This document shows, in pieces, positions 43,383 to 53,764 of a stretch of DNA of 64,000 bases. The position numbers and the translations under genes are program-made. The stretch comes from Agelas oroides (lineage: Eukaryota > Porifera > Demospongiae > Agelasida > Agelasidae). The notes beneath the pieces were generated by a model that worked only from the letters and a program-made list of their open reading frames with translations, did not search any database and was not told where the DNA came from. The number at the start of each line of letters is the position of its first letter. Within the stretch, counting starts at the first letter, position 1. The stretch covers positions 23,357,702-23,421,701 of the forward strand of contig OX422183.1 of the NCBI GenBank assembly GCA_949130485.1, written 5' to 3'.

Positions 43383-44945
43383 CGTGGCGGGGGAAGTCAC
43401 TCGGCGGAGGTTACGAAAACATATACCTGGGTTACAGTCAGGACCAGTGTTGCTCCTAGTTTCAGGGTTAGGGTTTGGTTTAGGGCAATCTTGCGTTGCC
43501 TAATTTTAAAAATGGGTTTTAGACTAGTAGCTTATTGCGGAGCGCATTAGCGCGAGGCTCTGAATGAGGGATCTATTCTCGCAATGTACGTGCGTACGTA
43601 CGTACGTACGTACGTACGTGTCGGTCACGCTTAGGAATGTCAATTTGCGGTATCGCTTAGGAATGTCAATTTGAGGTTACGCCCGGAATGTCAATTTGCG
43701 CTCACGCCCAGGCAGGATATCGGATACGTGCATTACACGACGAAGTCGGGACGACGTTTCTTGCCGACGAACGACGGGGAGGACAGCGCGACTAGCCCTT
43801 CGCAACGTACGTATTTGCGGAGCGAAGTGCATAAACGAGTGCTGAACGCAGCCGACGGCTGCCGACTCTGAGAAAAAAAAAACAAAGAAGTCAGCCCACC
43901 GTAGAAAGCCAAGAGAGCGACAGAAGAACAAGAAAGAGTTCAAAAGTAGAAATCACGTATTGGAGATTGTTTACAAGCAAGGTATTTAGGCTCACTCTTC
44001 ACGTTACCGTTGTTTTGTACTGTTCTTTGGACTCACACTAAACGAGCGACGCCTGACACCTGCGCCGCACGCCCCATCCGCGCATGCCGCTTGGAGCGGC
44101 GCGAGGCATCATACGCATGCGTAGTCCTAGTTAATATATTCATGAGCCAAAATTGCCACTCGATGGATGCATCCACATGCTCACTGTAGGTAGCGTCCTA
44201 ACCACCAATGTATCTCAAATCATTCTGTGCCAGCTATTGTTCAGAGCTACTCCCAAAGTCAGGCTAGACTCATGTTTGTCACTACTCCTGGAATGGACAA
44301 CTTTGAAAATGAATGCACATTTCAAAAAATTCACAGCTTGTCTACGGGAGGGGCTCATTCACGAGTGCAAGCAAGCATTACTAGCCCCACCTCTCCCCCT
44401 TATGTCGCTAAACAACTCACAGCTCTGTTCCACACACAAACACCGTTCAGCTTTCCTGTCAATGGCAACGTAGTACTAACGATATATTGCGCATTCTAGT
44501 TAAAGCCCAGCCCAGCACTCGAAGCACCGGGCCTGCCCAATGAGTACAGTCTTGGCCACTGTGGCCTTTCTGCTGCTTCTAGACACAAGCTTGCTTTCAC
44601 AAGCAGGCACTTCACGCTACTCACAGCTACTGACACTACAGCACTCTACTAAACTCCTTCTTTTTTTTTTGTTTGTTTTTTTTTTGTTTGTTTTTTTAAG
44701 TCAATCTAAGCTTATCTTCAAAGTTCTGACCACCACGTGAGGGGTTCCGCCAGGCCACATCTTAACTAACTTAATTATAAACTGATTATTGGATGTCAAT
44801 GCCGACAGGAAATGGGGAAATTTTACGGACTGTGAACGGATGAACTCACAAAACTGACTGTGCGCTAAAAGTTTGCAAAGACAAAGAATTCTATCAGCTT
44901 GGATTCCAGGTTGTTGACCTTGAAAACACAGGGTTCCCTGCCACC
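43383..44945 (+). mobile_element. TTAA-flanked element, copy 5, with internal insertion
   Basis: Begins CGTGGCGGGG after TTAA (43379-43382) and ends CCCTGCCACC before TTAA (44946-44949). Sequence from about 43535 to 44130 is absent from the other copies and is therefore a nested insertion. T-rich run at 44660-44697. Confidence 0.85.
43535..44130. mobile_element. nested GC-rich insertion with ACGT array
   Basis: Inserted in copy 5 near its GGTTTTAG block. Contains an (ACGT)n run at 43585-43620 and three tandem GGAATGTCAATTTGCG-type units (43630-43700). The rest is GC-rich and ends near GCATGCGTAGTCCTAG. Termini are uncertain. Confidence 0.6.
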
Positions 44946-45024
44946 TTAAAGGAAATTGGCTTCACAAAGGGGTCAAAATCTGGTACAGAGAGTTATTAGC
45001 CCTCCATCGGATTCCAGCTGGCAT

Positions 45025-45286
45025 ATTACATGCTTGAAACCACTGCTAAGCTGTCTGATTCAAGTTCTAGGGTTGTGATTACACTTGAACAAATCTTCTT
45101 AGGCTTAGGTCTAACTGTAACTGAGATTAGCATCAAAAAAGTACAGAAACAAGAAATAAAAAACATTAAAAAGATGTAGGGATGGCATGCCAAAAAGTCA
45201 AACAAGGTAGGGATGATAGCATAAAAGCAAAGGTCAACATAAAGGCAATGCCCCATCCCTACATCTTTTTCACACTGCAGTTAGAC
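45025..45286 (-). repeat. GATGTAGGGATGG dispersed repeat, copy 1
   Basis: Minus-strand start GTGTGAAAAAGATGTAGG. Related copies at 45678 and 47365. Internally CCATCCCTACATCTTTTT and AAGATGTAGGGATGG form inverted repeats about 100 bp apart. Family unknown. Confidence 0.75.
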
Positions 45287-45677
45287 AGCATGCTTGAAAC
45301 CTAAACCTGCACCCATCCGTGGAGTTAGTGCTGTAAATGAGCACCGACCACTTGAGTTTTTAAACACTATACAGCACTTACTCCTGCAGCTCACTTCAGC
45401 TCAGTGTCTAGGTTGTATAAGCGGTCCCATATAGTGTACAATATTAAATGCCAACAATTAAGGGTTCCACCGTTACTACAAGTAGCATGTCAGCACCAAA
45501 AGCTACCTGGTCGCTACATGCATAGCTTCCGACAAGGCACATACCCCATGCTGCTAGACTACACTGCAATCTGGACCCCAGACCCCAGGCTATGTGGGAG
45601 GAGGAAAGTGGCCTGAGAACAAGGCTACAGCTATGCCCTCCAAGAACTGCCAGTAAGGTTGTGGTACGTTATAACTG
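45287..45677. other. no gene recognised
   Basis: A degenerate TAGCCTCG-like palindrome may lie near 45588-45625. Nothing else assignable. Confidence 0.35.
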
Positions 45678-45790
45678 CAGTGTGAAAAAGATGTAGGGAT
45701 GGGACATTGCCTTTATGCTATCATCCCTACCTTGTTTGTATACTTTTTGGCACACCATCCCTACATCTTTTTAATGTTTTTTTCTTATTT
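45678..45790 (+). repeat. GATGTAGGGATGG dispersed repeat, copy 2
   Basis: Starts GTGTGAAAAAGATGTAGG and contains CCTACCTTGTTTGTATAC and CCATCCCTACATCTTTTT, as in the other copies. Confidence 0.8.
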
Positions 45791-46220
45791 CTTTATATAT
45801 ACGTATGCACGTAGATTGAAGCCAAAGTTGCTTGTTACTAGTTGTTATACATAATGAAGCTGAAGAAGTGCCTGCTGATCGGTTTCCTTCGTGTCGAAAA
45901 CTTCCACGCGTTTTTCTTCTATTCATTCGTACACCTGCAGGTGACTACAGTGACCAAAGTATTGTTTCGACACCTGCATCTTATCCATTACCTCCTCCAA
46001 GTATAAAAAAGATGCTTTTTTTCAGGTACAAGAGAGACAGTACTGTAACATAGTGTATGTCTGTATAGTGTTATTGATGACACTATAATACTATAGAAAA
46101 GGTTTCCAAACCAATAGGTTGCTGTACAGTTATCAACTCATGCACACTCTTGTACAACATAAAGTGCTAGTATCGAATTTCAGAACTAAACAATAACATG
46201 ACTCTGAGCTTGTCTTTGAA

Positions 46221-47147
46221 TCAAGCAGGAGGTTCTAGAGTATGATAGACATGGTAGTTCTGCACTGGAATTTCCTCATAGTGTGGACCTCTCAAAGAAA
46301 TTTCCTCATAGCGTGGACCTTGCCCCTCTTGTTTAGAAACAGCAGTCATGTGTTGCAAAACTTTACTCTCCTTTTTGAGTGTCCTCTTCCTGAGCATGAT
46401 GACACAGAAACAGATACCAGTAAGCAATAAAATACAGGTAAAAGCCCCAACTCCAGATGAGATGGCAGTGATAACAGTAGTAATAGTATTAAGTGGACTA
46501 GACCCATCATCCACTGATTCTGTTGATTCGGAAGTGTCTGGATGGAAGAAAGGTAGAAGAGGTCTGAGGGCACCTCACTTAGTAATGAAAAACTAGTGTT
46601 ATATTTATACTCCCAGCAAATGAAACTCACTTTGAGTTGCCACTGAACTTTGAGTTGCCACTGAACTTTGAGTTGCTACTGAACTTTGAGTTGCTACTGA
46701 ACTTTGAGTTGCTACTGAACTTTGAGTTTGTACTGAACTTTGAGTTTGTACTGAACTTTGAGTTTGTACTGAACTTTGAGTTTGTACTGAACTTTGAGTT
46801 TGTACTGAACTTTGAGTTTGTACTGAACTTTGAGTTTGTACTGAACTTTGAGTTGCCACTGAACTTTGAGTTTGTACTGAACTTTGAGTTTGTACTGAAC
46901 TTTGAGTTGCTACTGAACTTTGAGTTTGTACTGAACTTTGAGTTTGTACTGAACTTTGAGTTGCTACTGAACTTTGAGTTGCCACTGAACTTTGAGTTTG
47001 TACTGAACTTTGAGTTGCTACTGAACTTTGAGTTTGTACTGAACTTTGAGTTTGTACTGAACTTTGAGTTGCCACTGAACTTTGAGTTGCTACTGAACTT
47101 TGAGTTTGTACTGAACTTTGAGTTGCCACTGAACTTTGAGTTGCCAG
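46221..47147 (-). pseudogene. receptor F: stalk and TM/tail exons only
   Basis: Terminal exon 46221-46537 is intact (acceptor CATCCAG, DDGSSPLNTITTVITAIS, FTCILLLTGICFCVIML, RKRTLKK) with tail RYEEISLRGPHYEEIPVQ then YHVYHTLEPPA. The stalk exon runs from 46631 to about 47147 with a good donor, but the acceptor ATTAG seen in G has become ATCACC. No Ig, FN3 or signal exon lies upstream; homology to G ends near 47256. It is a 3' partial duplicate, though its last exon could still be used as an alternative end for gene G transcripts. Confidence 0.8.
46632..47142 (-). repeat. 18-bp stalk array, about 28 SSV(A/Q)TQ units
   Basis: Tandem GCAACTCAAAGTTCAGTA-type units encoding SSVATQ or SSVQTQ on the minus strand. 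The mixed A/Q variants are not seen in gene G, which has only SSVATQ. Rich in Ser and Thr, as in mucin-like stalks. Confidence 0.95.
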
Positions 47148-47283
47148 AGAACCTTCACAGGGTGATGATGGAACAGCTTCATGTAGAGAGTAGGAAAGTA
47201 ATGTTGGTACAAGTAAGATAAGGAACCATTAACAGAAACCATAACAACACTATAGTTGTTATAGTTGTATATGGCATGGTTCT

Positions 47284-47336
47284 AGCCTCGTCCCCAGGCG
47301 ATTTTCTTCTCCCACATGCCGGCTCATAACGAGGCT
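47284..47336. mobile_element. degenerate TAGCCTCG-family palindrome
   Basis: TAGCCTCGTCCCCAGGC at the left and AACGAGGCTA at the right. No clear target duplication remains. Confidence 0.5.
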
Positions 47337-47364
47337 AATGTGATCTAGCAGCATTGCATCAGCC

Positions 47365-47560
47365 GTAGTGTGAAAAAGATGTAGGGATGGGGCTTTGCCA
47401 ATATGTTGACCTTTGCTTTCATGCATTATCCCTATCTTGTTTGCCTACTTTTTGGCATGCCATCCCTACATCTTTTTACATTTTTAATGTTTTTTAAGTC
47501 TTGTTTCTGTACTTTTTTGATGTTAATCTCAGTTACAGTTAGACCAAGTGTAACCGGAAC
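47365..47560 (+). repeat. GATGTAGGGATGG dispersed repeat, copy 3
   Basis: Same start as copy 2, extended on the right with TTTTTTGATGTTAATCTCAG and TTACAGTTAGACC, matching copy 1. Confidence 0.8.
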
Positions 47561-47639
47561 ACCAGAACTTTTGAACTATGTGTAATATAGCAGCTAGAAC
47601 CTGATGAAAGGCCAACCACTCTCCCTACCAAACTTTGTG

Positions 47640-47957
47640 AAACCAATTTCATGATTCAGTTGTCATGACGACTGACCAGCTGCAGCACAGAAAACTATCA
47701 TACTGACAACTGACCATCCTAGCTTTACAGTTCACTAAAGCTGTGAGTAGGCTATTTTAATGTAGCTACGAGTAGGTAGCGCCTTACCTACGTGGTGTTC
47801 ATAAGCCTAGCCCAATGCCGCGGAGGGGAAAGACCGTGCCAGCCACGCGTACTGCCCGCTGGCCATTTCGCTTGTGTACTAGTCTCGCTTCCAGACCAAT
47901 GACCGTGGTCTTTGGTCTGGGAACGAGACTTCGTGTACGCATGCGTACAAAATTAGA
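47640..47957 (+). repeat. segment homologous to inverted 43098-43382
   Basis: Includes a hairpin AGTCTCG...CGAGACT at 47880-47930 around ACCGTGGTC. It is the uninterrupted counterpart of the LINE-split copy. Confidence 0.75.
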
Positions 47958-48400
47958 AAATGGCGTCCTAAGCAACGGACAGCAGCCTCAGAGTGTTGTG
48001 AATGGCTTTTGTTGACCAGGGTGAATTTGAAGCTATGAAGTCGCTGAGTGGTTGGGAAGCTGCGCGCTGTGATGAGCATCCGTTTCGTGCTAAAATCAAG
48101 GTGAGTGCTTGAACCGTTTTTGAGTTATCGTTGTTGAACAAAAGTCGTAACGAAGAAAGAAGAAGAAAGAAGAAAGAATACGAAAAATGGCACTTTTGCA
48201 ACCGCACACTTTTGCGTTTAGTCGTCTTCCGCGTGGCTTTTGGGCAACTATATCAGTCTTGCTGATCACAAAGGCACTCAAAGAGGACGTCTGGGCGCTT
48301 AAATAAGCTTTTAGCGTGTTTGTGGTGAAGTTATACGGCTTTTGCTGCATATATTGCGCGTCGGCGCCATCCCTACATAGAGAGTCTACCGACTCTCTGA
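47958..48400 (+). pseudogene. first-exon segment, copy 2 (empty LINE site)
   Basis: ATGGCGTCCTAA: a stop replaces the TAC codon of the sister copy. A second in-frame ATG gives MAFVDQGEFEAMKSLSGWEA, ARCDEHPFRAKIK and donor AAG|GTGAGT. The downstream intron-like sequence is shared with 39990-40330. Parent gene unknown. Confidence 0.6.
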
Positions 48401-48838
48401 TACTGTGTGCTTCAAAACTACCCTAGGTTATCATTTTGTTGTCAGTTTATGTAGCATACAATACACCTGGGAGTGTACTAAACTGTAACAATTTACTGTA
48501 TATATCTGCAACCACTGATGAGTGAAGCCAATGTGAATTTCACCTGAAATAGGTGTAAATTCGTTCCTACCCAGCAAGAAGTGTGTTAACAACATTGAAT
48601 GTTGGTTCACATTAACAACTGCAGGTGACTACTAATCCATTACCTCCAGTATAAAAAATATGCAGGTACAAGAGAGACGGTACTGTAACATAGTGTATGT
48701 CTGTATAGTGTTATTGATGACACCAGACAAGGTTCCCAAACCAATAGGTTGGTGTACAGTTATCAACTCACACTCTTGTATAACATAAAGTGCTAATATC
48801 AAATTTCAGAACTGAACAATAACATGATTGTCTTTGAA
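48401..48838. other. 3' flank of gene G
   Basis: 48640-48838 is closely related to the 3' flanks of F (45990-46220) and partly of D (33090-33296), so these three loci share duplicated downstream sequence (TAGTGTATGTCTGTATAGTG). Confidence 0.6.
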
Positions 48839-51800
48839 TCAAGCAGGAGGTTCTAGAGTATGATAGACATGGTAGTTCTGCACTGGAATTTCCTCATAGT
48901 GTGGACCTTTCAAAGAAATTTCCTCATAGTGTGGACCTTTCAAAGAAATTTCTTCGTAGTGTGGACGTTGCTTCTCTTGTTGAGAAACAGCAGTCATGTG
49001 TTGCGAAACTTTACTCTCCTTTTTAGGCGTCCTCTTCCTGAGCATGATGACACAGAAACAGATACCAGTAAGCAATAAAACACAGCTAAAAGCCCCAACT
49101 CCAGATGAAATGGCAGTGATAACAGTAGTAATACTATCAAGTGGACTAGACCCATCATCCACTGATTCTGTTGATTCGGAAGTGTCTGTATGGAAGAAAG
49201 GTAGAAGAGGTCTGAGGGCACTTCACTTAGTAATGAAAAACTAGTGTTATATTTATACTCCCAGCAAATGAAACTCACTTTGAGTTGCCACTGAACTTTG
49301 AGTTGCCACTGAACTTTGAGTTGCTACTGAACTTTGAGTTGCTACTGAACTTTGAGTTGCTACTGAACTTTGAGTTGCTACTGAACTTTGAGTTGCTACT
49401 GAACTTTGAGTTGCTACTGAACTTTGAGTTGCTACTGAACTTTGAGTTGCTAGAGCACCTTCACAGACTAATGATGAAACAGCTGCATGGAGAGAGTAGG
49501 AAAGTAATGTTGGTACAAGTGTAAGATAAGGAACCATTAACAGAAACTATAACAACACTATAAGAACAGATTGGGTGTTTTACCCTGGTCACATGGCTTA
49601 CTTTGCTAAAACAAACAGGGAGGTAGGTTCCTTATCAGAATGAGGAGGATACTACATAGAAACTGGTTGTCTTATACAATTAGCCACTAGTACCAAAGTA
49701 AACCATGCAACCAGGGTAACCACTCTGTAGTTCAAACAAGTAGTCTGTTTTTACAGTGGATTGGTAGTTAAGCTAAATTCAATACTGGCTCACATTATGT
49801 TGATCCTACTCATGTGGTATAAATGTCTCACCAAGCTGAATAGATAGATTGTTCTTGCTTGGCCCCACATCACTCAAAGCTGACACTGTGATGTTGTAGA
49901 CTGCACCTGAAGGTACACTGTCCAGAGTGTATGAGGTGTTCAGTACGGGAAGCTCAATGGTGCTGACATTGTCATAAACATGATACTGCAGGAGGTATCC
50001 AGTCAGTGGAGCAGCAAATGGAGTGGGAAGAGGGGGCTGTAGAAGAGATAATATAATATATTATGCAGGAGGTATCCTATCACTGGAGCATCAAGTGGGT
50101 CAAGAAATGGGGCCCTTAGAAGAAATCATAAGTGCAGATTAATGAAAAGTTGGCAAAGTCATGTCTAGTTGAAAGTGGCCAGTGCTATCTCTTACATTTT
50201 CTAACTCTCGTGTAAAGTCCCTTTGCTAGCACAGCATCTTAGTACACTACAGTTTACAACTGATTTAAATTTTCAATATAAACTGTAGAGTCTTTGTTCC
50301 CTACAGTATTATCAAAGCTGTAAACAATACAGTGACCATAAAAGTATTATCTTAGTAGTTAGTGTTTGCTATTGTTTTCTCCATGTAAATACAGTATTTA
50401 TCTGTCATGTGTTTACCTGCCAGTCAATTTGGATTTCATACCCTTGCTTGCATTGTATCTCTGCACTGAGATTTGTTGGAGGATGAGGTTCTATATGAAA
50501 ATGAAACAACACATTAGCGATATAATTTCCAAACACATCAATTAAAGGAAATATTGATTCAGATCAGCCTTTCGAATAAATGCATTCAGGTCTGTGATCT
50601 ATATCTTCAGACCCCTGCTGCCACTGACTGACTTACAATGCTGGTAATTGTGCATCAACTCACCATGTAATTCAACAGTTATTGTTTGCTTGATGGGGGC
50701 AATCTGATTGTGATCAAGGTTGGCAGTGACACAACAAGTGTAGTCCTGAAGTGGTATCAGTTGTAATCCAGTAAAATGAAACGAGTGGTTATTTCCAGGG
50801 ATTTCTTCTTCCCATTGTGATCCATTTGGCCCAGAAACCTGAATGTTGTAGTTTCTGATGCAGTAGTGTCCATCTGTTGGGGTAACCTTCCACTCCAGTT
50901 GAACAGATGAGGTTGAGTCAGGAACTACTGTCAGATGCTCAAGGGTGATGTTTTCTAGAACAATATCTGGTGGAGAATTTAGCACATCAGAATGGTCCAC
51001 AATCTGTTAGCACCTAAGCATCATATTGTCTAATCAAACAAAACAGAACAAACAATTGGTGGCTAGCTAGGGGGCAATTTGGTTTATCTTTGTCAGATTA
51101 TCTGAATTGAAGTTGTGAAAAAGAAGTTGACTTGTACTTTAACGGCAGGATATGGTACTGAGTATCAGAGCAAGCAGCTGTTTCAACAGAGATAGGTTTC
51201 CAACAAGAAAACCGCTCAAACGGTACAAGTAGGAAGGCTTATCTTGCCTTCGTTTTACACTTACCTTATTAAAACCCATGATGCACAACAAATTAGAATT
51301 TATGGGTGGATCCAATTTAGTGCAATACCAGGAAAGAAGCCTCTCAGTTGTCCCAGTCAGTTTATTTTGTGACAACAAAGGGCTGTCAAGAACAATTTCG
51401 AGGAGAAAGAGCTATCCCATAAATGTTCTACTTTGAAACTTTCTGTTGCTGCAGCTGCTACTGTCTATCAAGCCCTCACTTCTGGACAAGACTGGAAAAT
51501 GAAGGCCAGGGAACTCTTTGCATTTCTGTTTTGACCCAAAAATACTTTGTTCCGTTTGAATCCATTTAATGCAAGAGATTCAATTCCTGAAATTTATGGA
51601 TGCATGGATGATTATCCAACCTCTTACACGCCACTTAGGATAGCAATCATTACAAGCAACTACCGCGACATACCCGAGGTTTATGCAAGCATGGCACAAT
51701 AAAGACTGCTACACCCAGTTTGCATACAATTGTAAGCCAGTTTTATCACATTGAGAAGATTTTCAAATTAAATATAGGCCCTAAAGAGTTCATTAATGGC

Positions 51801-53479
51801 CATTCAGCAGGCATGTTCATGAGAACCAGTCAACTAAACTTAGGTAAACTGAGGTTGATGTGACTTCTATGACCATGGATGTGCTCAATATAAGTATAGT
51901 TCAGGCATTTTTTAGACGGGTGTCTCTAATCGCTGGAATGGAATATGGAATGGAATGGTGGAATGGAAAATGGAACGGAACTGTGAATATACATAGTTAC
52001 AGCTAACTCGTGTAACTGACGCTGCTCAGTCTAGATTGAGCTAGCTACTATGTGTCTAGGGCTCTTATCTCACCGTGCAGAGGCTGTATGAGCAAGTCCA
52101 GTGCATGTTAGCAGCATTCTTCCTTGTCTGGTATCACGGTCAGAACTCGGAGTCCCCGGAGACCAGCTACAGTGCCATACATAGGAGTCACGCTTACTAC
52201 TGTGTAAAGGAAGGCTGCTACTAAGGTTGTGTGACCGAGGATTGAGGTGCACAGACAAGACTGAAGCGAAGAAACTGAGGATCGAGCACTAATTTCTGCC
52301 ATCAAGCACATTCAAGTTTGTCTACGAAGACTATAACTATGGTCTTGCGAAGCCAGACCCTTGTTTTTCATTCGAGAGTCAGGCTTGCAAGACTAGAATA
52401 ACAAAGCATCTGATGATGAGCCAGCAACGGTACCATGCTAGGATAATGAAGCATGACGGTGGGCAATGCTGTACTTGTTCATAAAGCTTCTGCAGTGAGA
52501 TAACAGCCCTGGAGATAAACTAGGTAGTTCAACCGTCAGTTACATGAGTTAGCTGTAACTATGTACTTTCACTGTTCCATTCCATTTTCCATTCCACCGT
52601 TCCATTTCATATTCCATTCCAGCGATTAGAGACGCCCTGTTTTAGACAGTGAGTTTGCATGAACACACATTATCATCTTCATTCACTGTGTGTTGCTACA
52701 CCTACATCTGAATCCTATGAAACTATATATATGCAATGCATGTGGCCAATATACTTGAACTTTCATATACTATTCTTGGATAAAATTTAGAGGAAAAGGC
52801 TTCGCCCCAAAACATCAAGGCAGCACAAGATACTCGCTTTCATAACACGTTTTCATAAGTACTTACAACTTGTCTACAGCTAAAATGCGTCTAACAGACT
52901 CACTTGACATAATGTGCAGGGAAAGTGATTGATTGGAACTTCTGTCCCTATTTGTGCATGTAACTGTGGTTTCATTGCGTGAGGCAGTTGCACGAAAGCT
53001 CAGGGAGGAAACCAAGCAACTTTGATTTCTGTCATAGCTCACAATTTCTGCTCTGAAGTCTCCCCCGGAGCGGGGACTTGTGTAGTGCATAGTCTTCTCC
53101 CCAAATGCTTCATTTCCCCAGAAAACAGCAGTAGTTTGAGCAGTGCATGTGAAGATGACTTCCTCTGAGGGACAAGCATGTCTTCCAGAGATACTGCTTG
53201 TCAAACTGACCTGATCTAAAGTATCAGTGAACAAATAATACAAGTATGCACCCATGTTATGTAGAATCTCGTCATTCCGGACTAGGCTAATACTATTAAC
53301 ATATAAAATTATAGTTACCACTAGGCTGTATATAGCCTTATAGGACAGCAAGAATAAGTAATTCACACAAAACAGCCACGATATCGTTCACCTGTACAGC
53401 CATTGGTTCCTCCTGGCATAAACGTAATGTAGAGCGATACCAACACTGCTGCAAGGCAGCTAGTCCCGTACTGAGTCAT
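48839..53479 (-). CDS. receptor G: signal-Ig-FN3-FN3-stalk-TM, three YEEI
   Basis: Seven exons on the minus strand: 53392-53479, 52904-53215, 50664-50966, 50417-50490, 49832-50036, 49279-49467 and 48839-49185. Splice sites are GT-AG, phases match and the sum is 1518 nt (505 aa). Domains: signal (1-29); Ig-like (30-133, VIFTCTAQTTAVFWGNEAF ... TVTC); FN3 (134-234); FN3 (235-327); a Ser/Thr stalk with nine SSVATQ repeats (about 331-388); transmembrane helix about 410-437 (FSCVLLLTGICFCVIML); basic stop. The tail has Tyr467, 477 and 487 in YEEI units and Tyr498 in YHTL: YEEI-x6-YEEI-x6-YEEI-x7-YHTL. The 1.9-kb intron after the Ig exon contains a hAT-like MITE. A DR1 site lies 28 bp upstream of the start codon. 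Activating immune-type or adhesion receptor is inferred. Confidence 0.92.
49280..49450 (-). repeat. 18-bp stalk array, nine SSVATQ units
   Basis: In-frame tandem repeat in the gene G stalk exon, uniform in sequence. Gene D has no repeat in the orthologous 30-nt exon. Confidence 0.95.
49580..49719. mobile_element. 140-bp MITE, TTACCCTGGT ends
   Basis: TTACCCTGGTCACATGGCTT at the left and the inverted AACCATGCAACCAGGGTAA at the right give about 26 bp of terminal repeat. It lies in the intron between stalk and FN3 exons of gene G. Confidence 0.7.
50060..50122 (-). pseudogene. 63-bp duplicate of FN3 exon start
   Basis: Repeats GCAGGAGGTATCC and the flanking bases of the beginning of exon 49832-50036, with substitutions that destroy the reading frame. 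Confidence 0.65.
51918..52639. mobile_element. 722-bp hAT-like MITE in gene G intron
   Basis: Long inverted ends of about 100 bp share TCTCTAATCGCTGGAATGGA and later ATAGTTACAGCTAACTC. Flanks TTTTAGAC (51910-51917, 52640-52647) are an 8-bp direct repeat. The right terminus reads CAGGGCG inward, as in hAT; the left has lost two bases. No transposase. Confidence 0.8.
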
Positions 53480-53506
53480 TATACAACACCGTTGTCGGCA
53501 GTATAT

Positions 53507-53519
53507 TGACCTTTGACCT
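53507..53519 (-). promoter_or_regulatory. DR1 nuclear-receptor element upstream of gene G
   Basis: Minus strand AGGTCAAAGGTCA, perfect DR1, 28 bp before the start codon, in the same context (CAAGGTCAAAGGTCA) as the copies at 5054 and 31836. Confidence 0.65.
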
Positions 53520-53764
53520 TGATTCTGGGGACGAACTCCTAGGCTTCGTCATGCATGCGTCCCAGTCTCGTGCCCACCCCACGCGCACGCCTCCCGGCGC
53601 AAAACGGTCTGGGAATCTCGTTATGTACAGACTTGCTCATGAGAAAAAAATTACGGGTTTACCCCAAATTTAGATTTTAACCCTCTCCTTACCAGATTTA
53701 ACTTCATCGAATTTCTGCCGAGGGGTCCGTCACGGCGCGGTTCGGCGTACGAGATTTCGAAATC

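Noticed and set aside
46221-47147. Receptor F as an independent functional gene
   Set aside because: No signal, Ig or FN3 exons upstream before homology to G ends, and the stalk acceptor is mutated.
46637-47221. Plus-strand frame of repeated LNFEL/LNFEF
   Set aside because: Antisense of the receptor F stalk array, whose minus-strand frame is supported by splice sites and homology to G.
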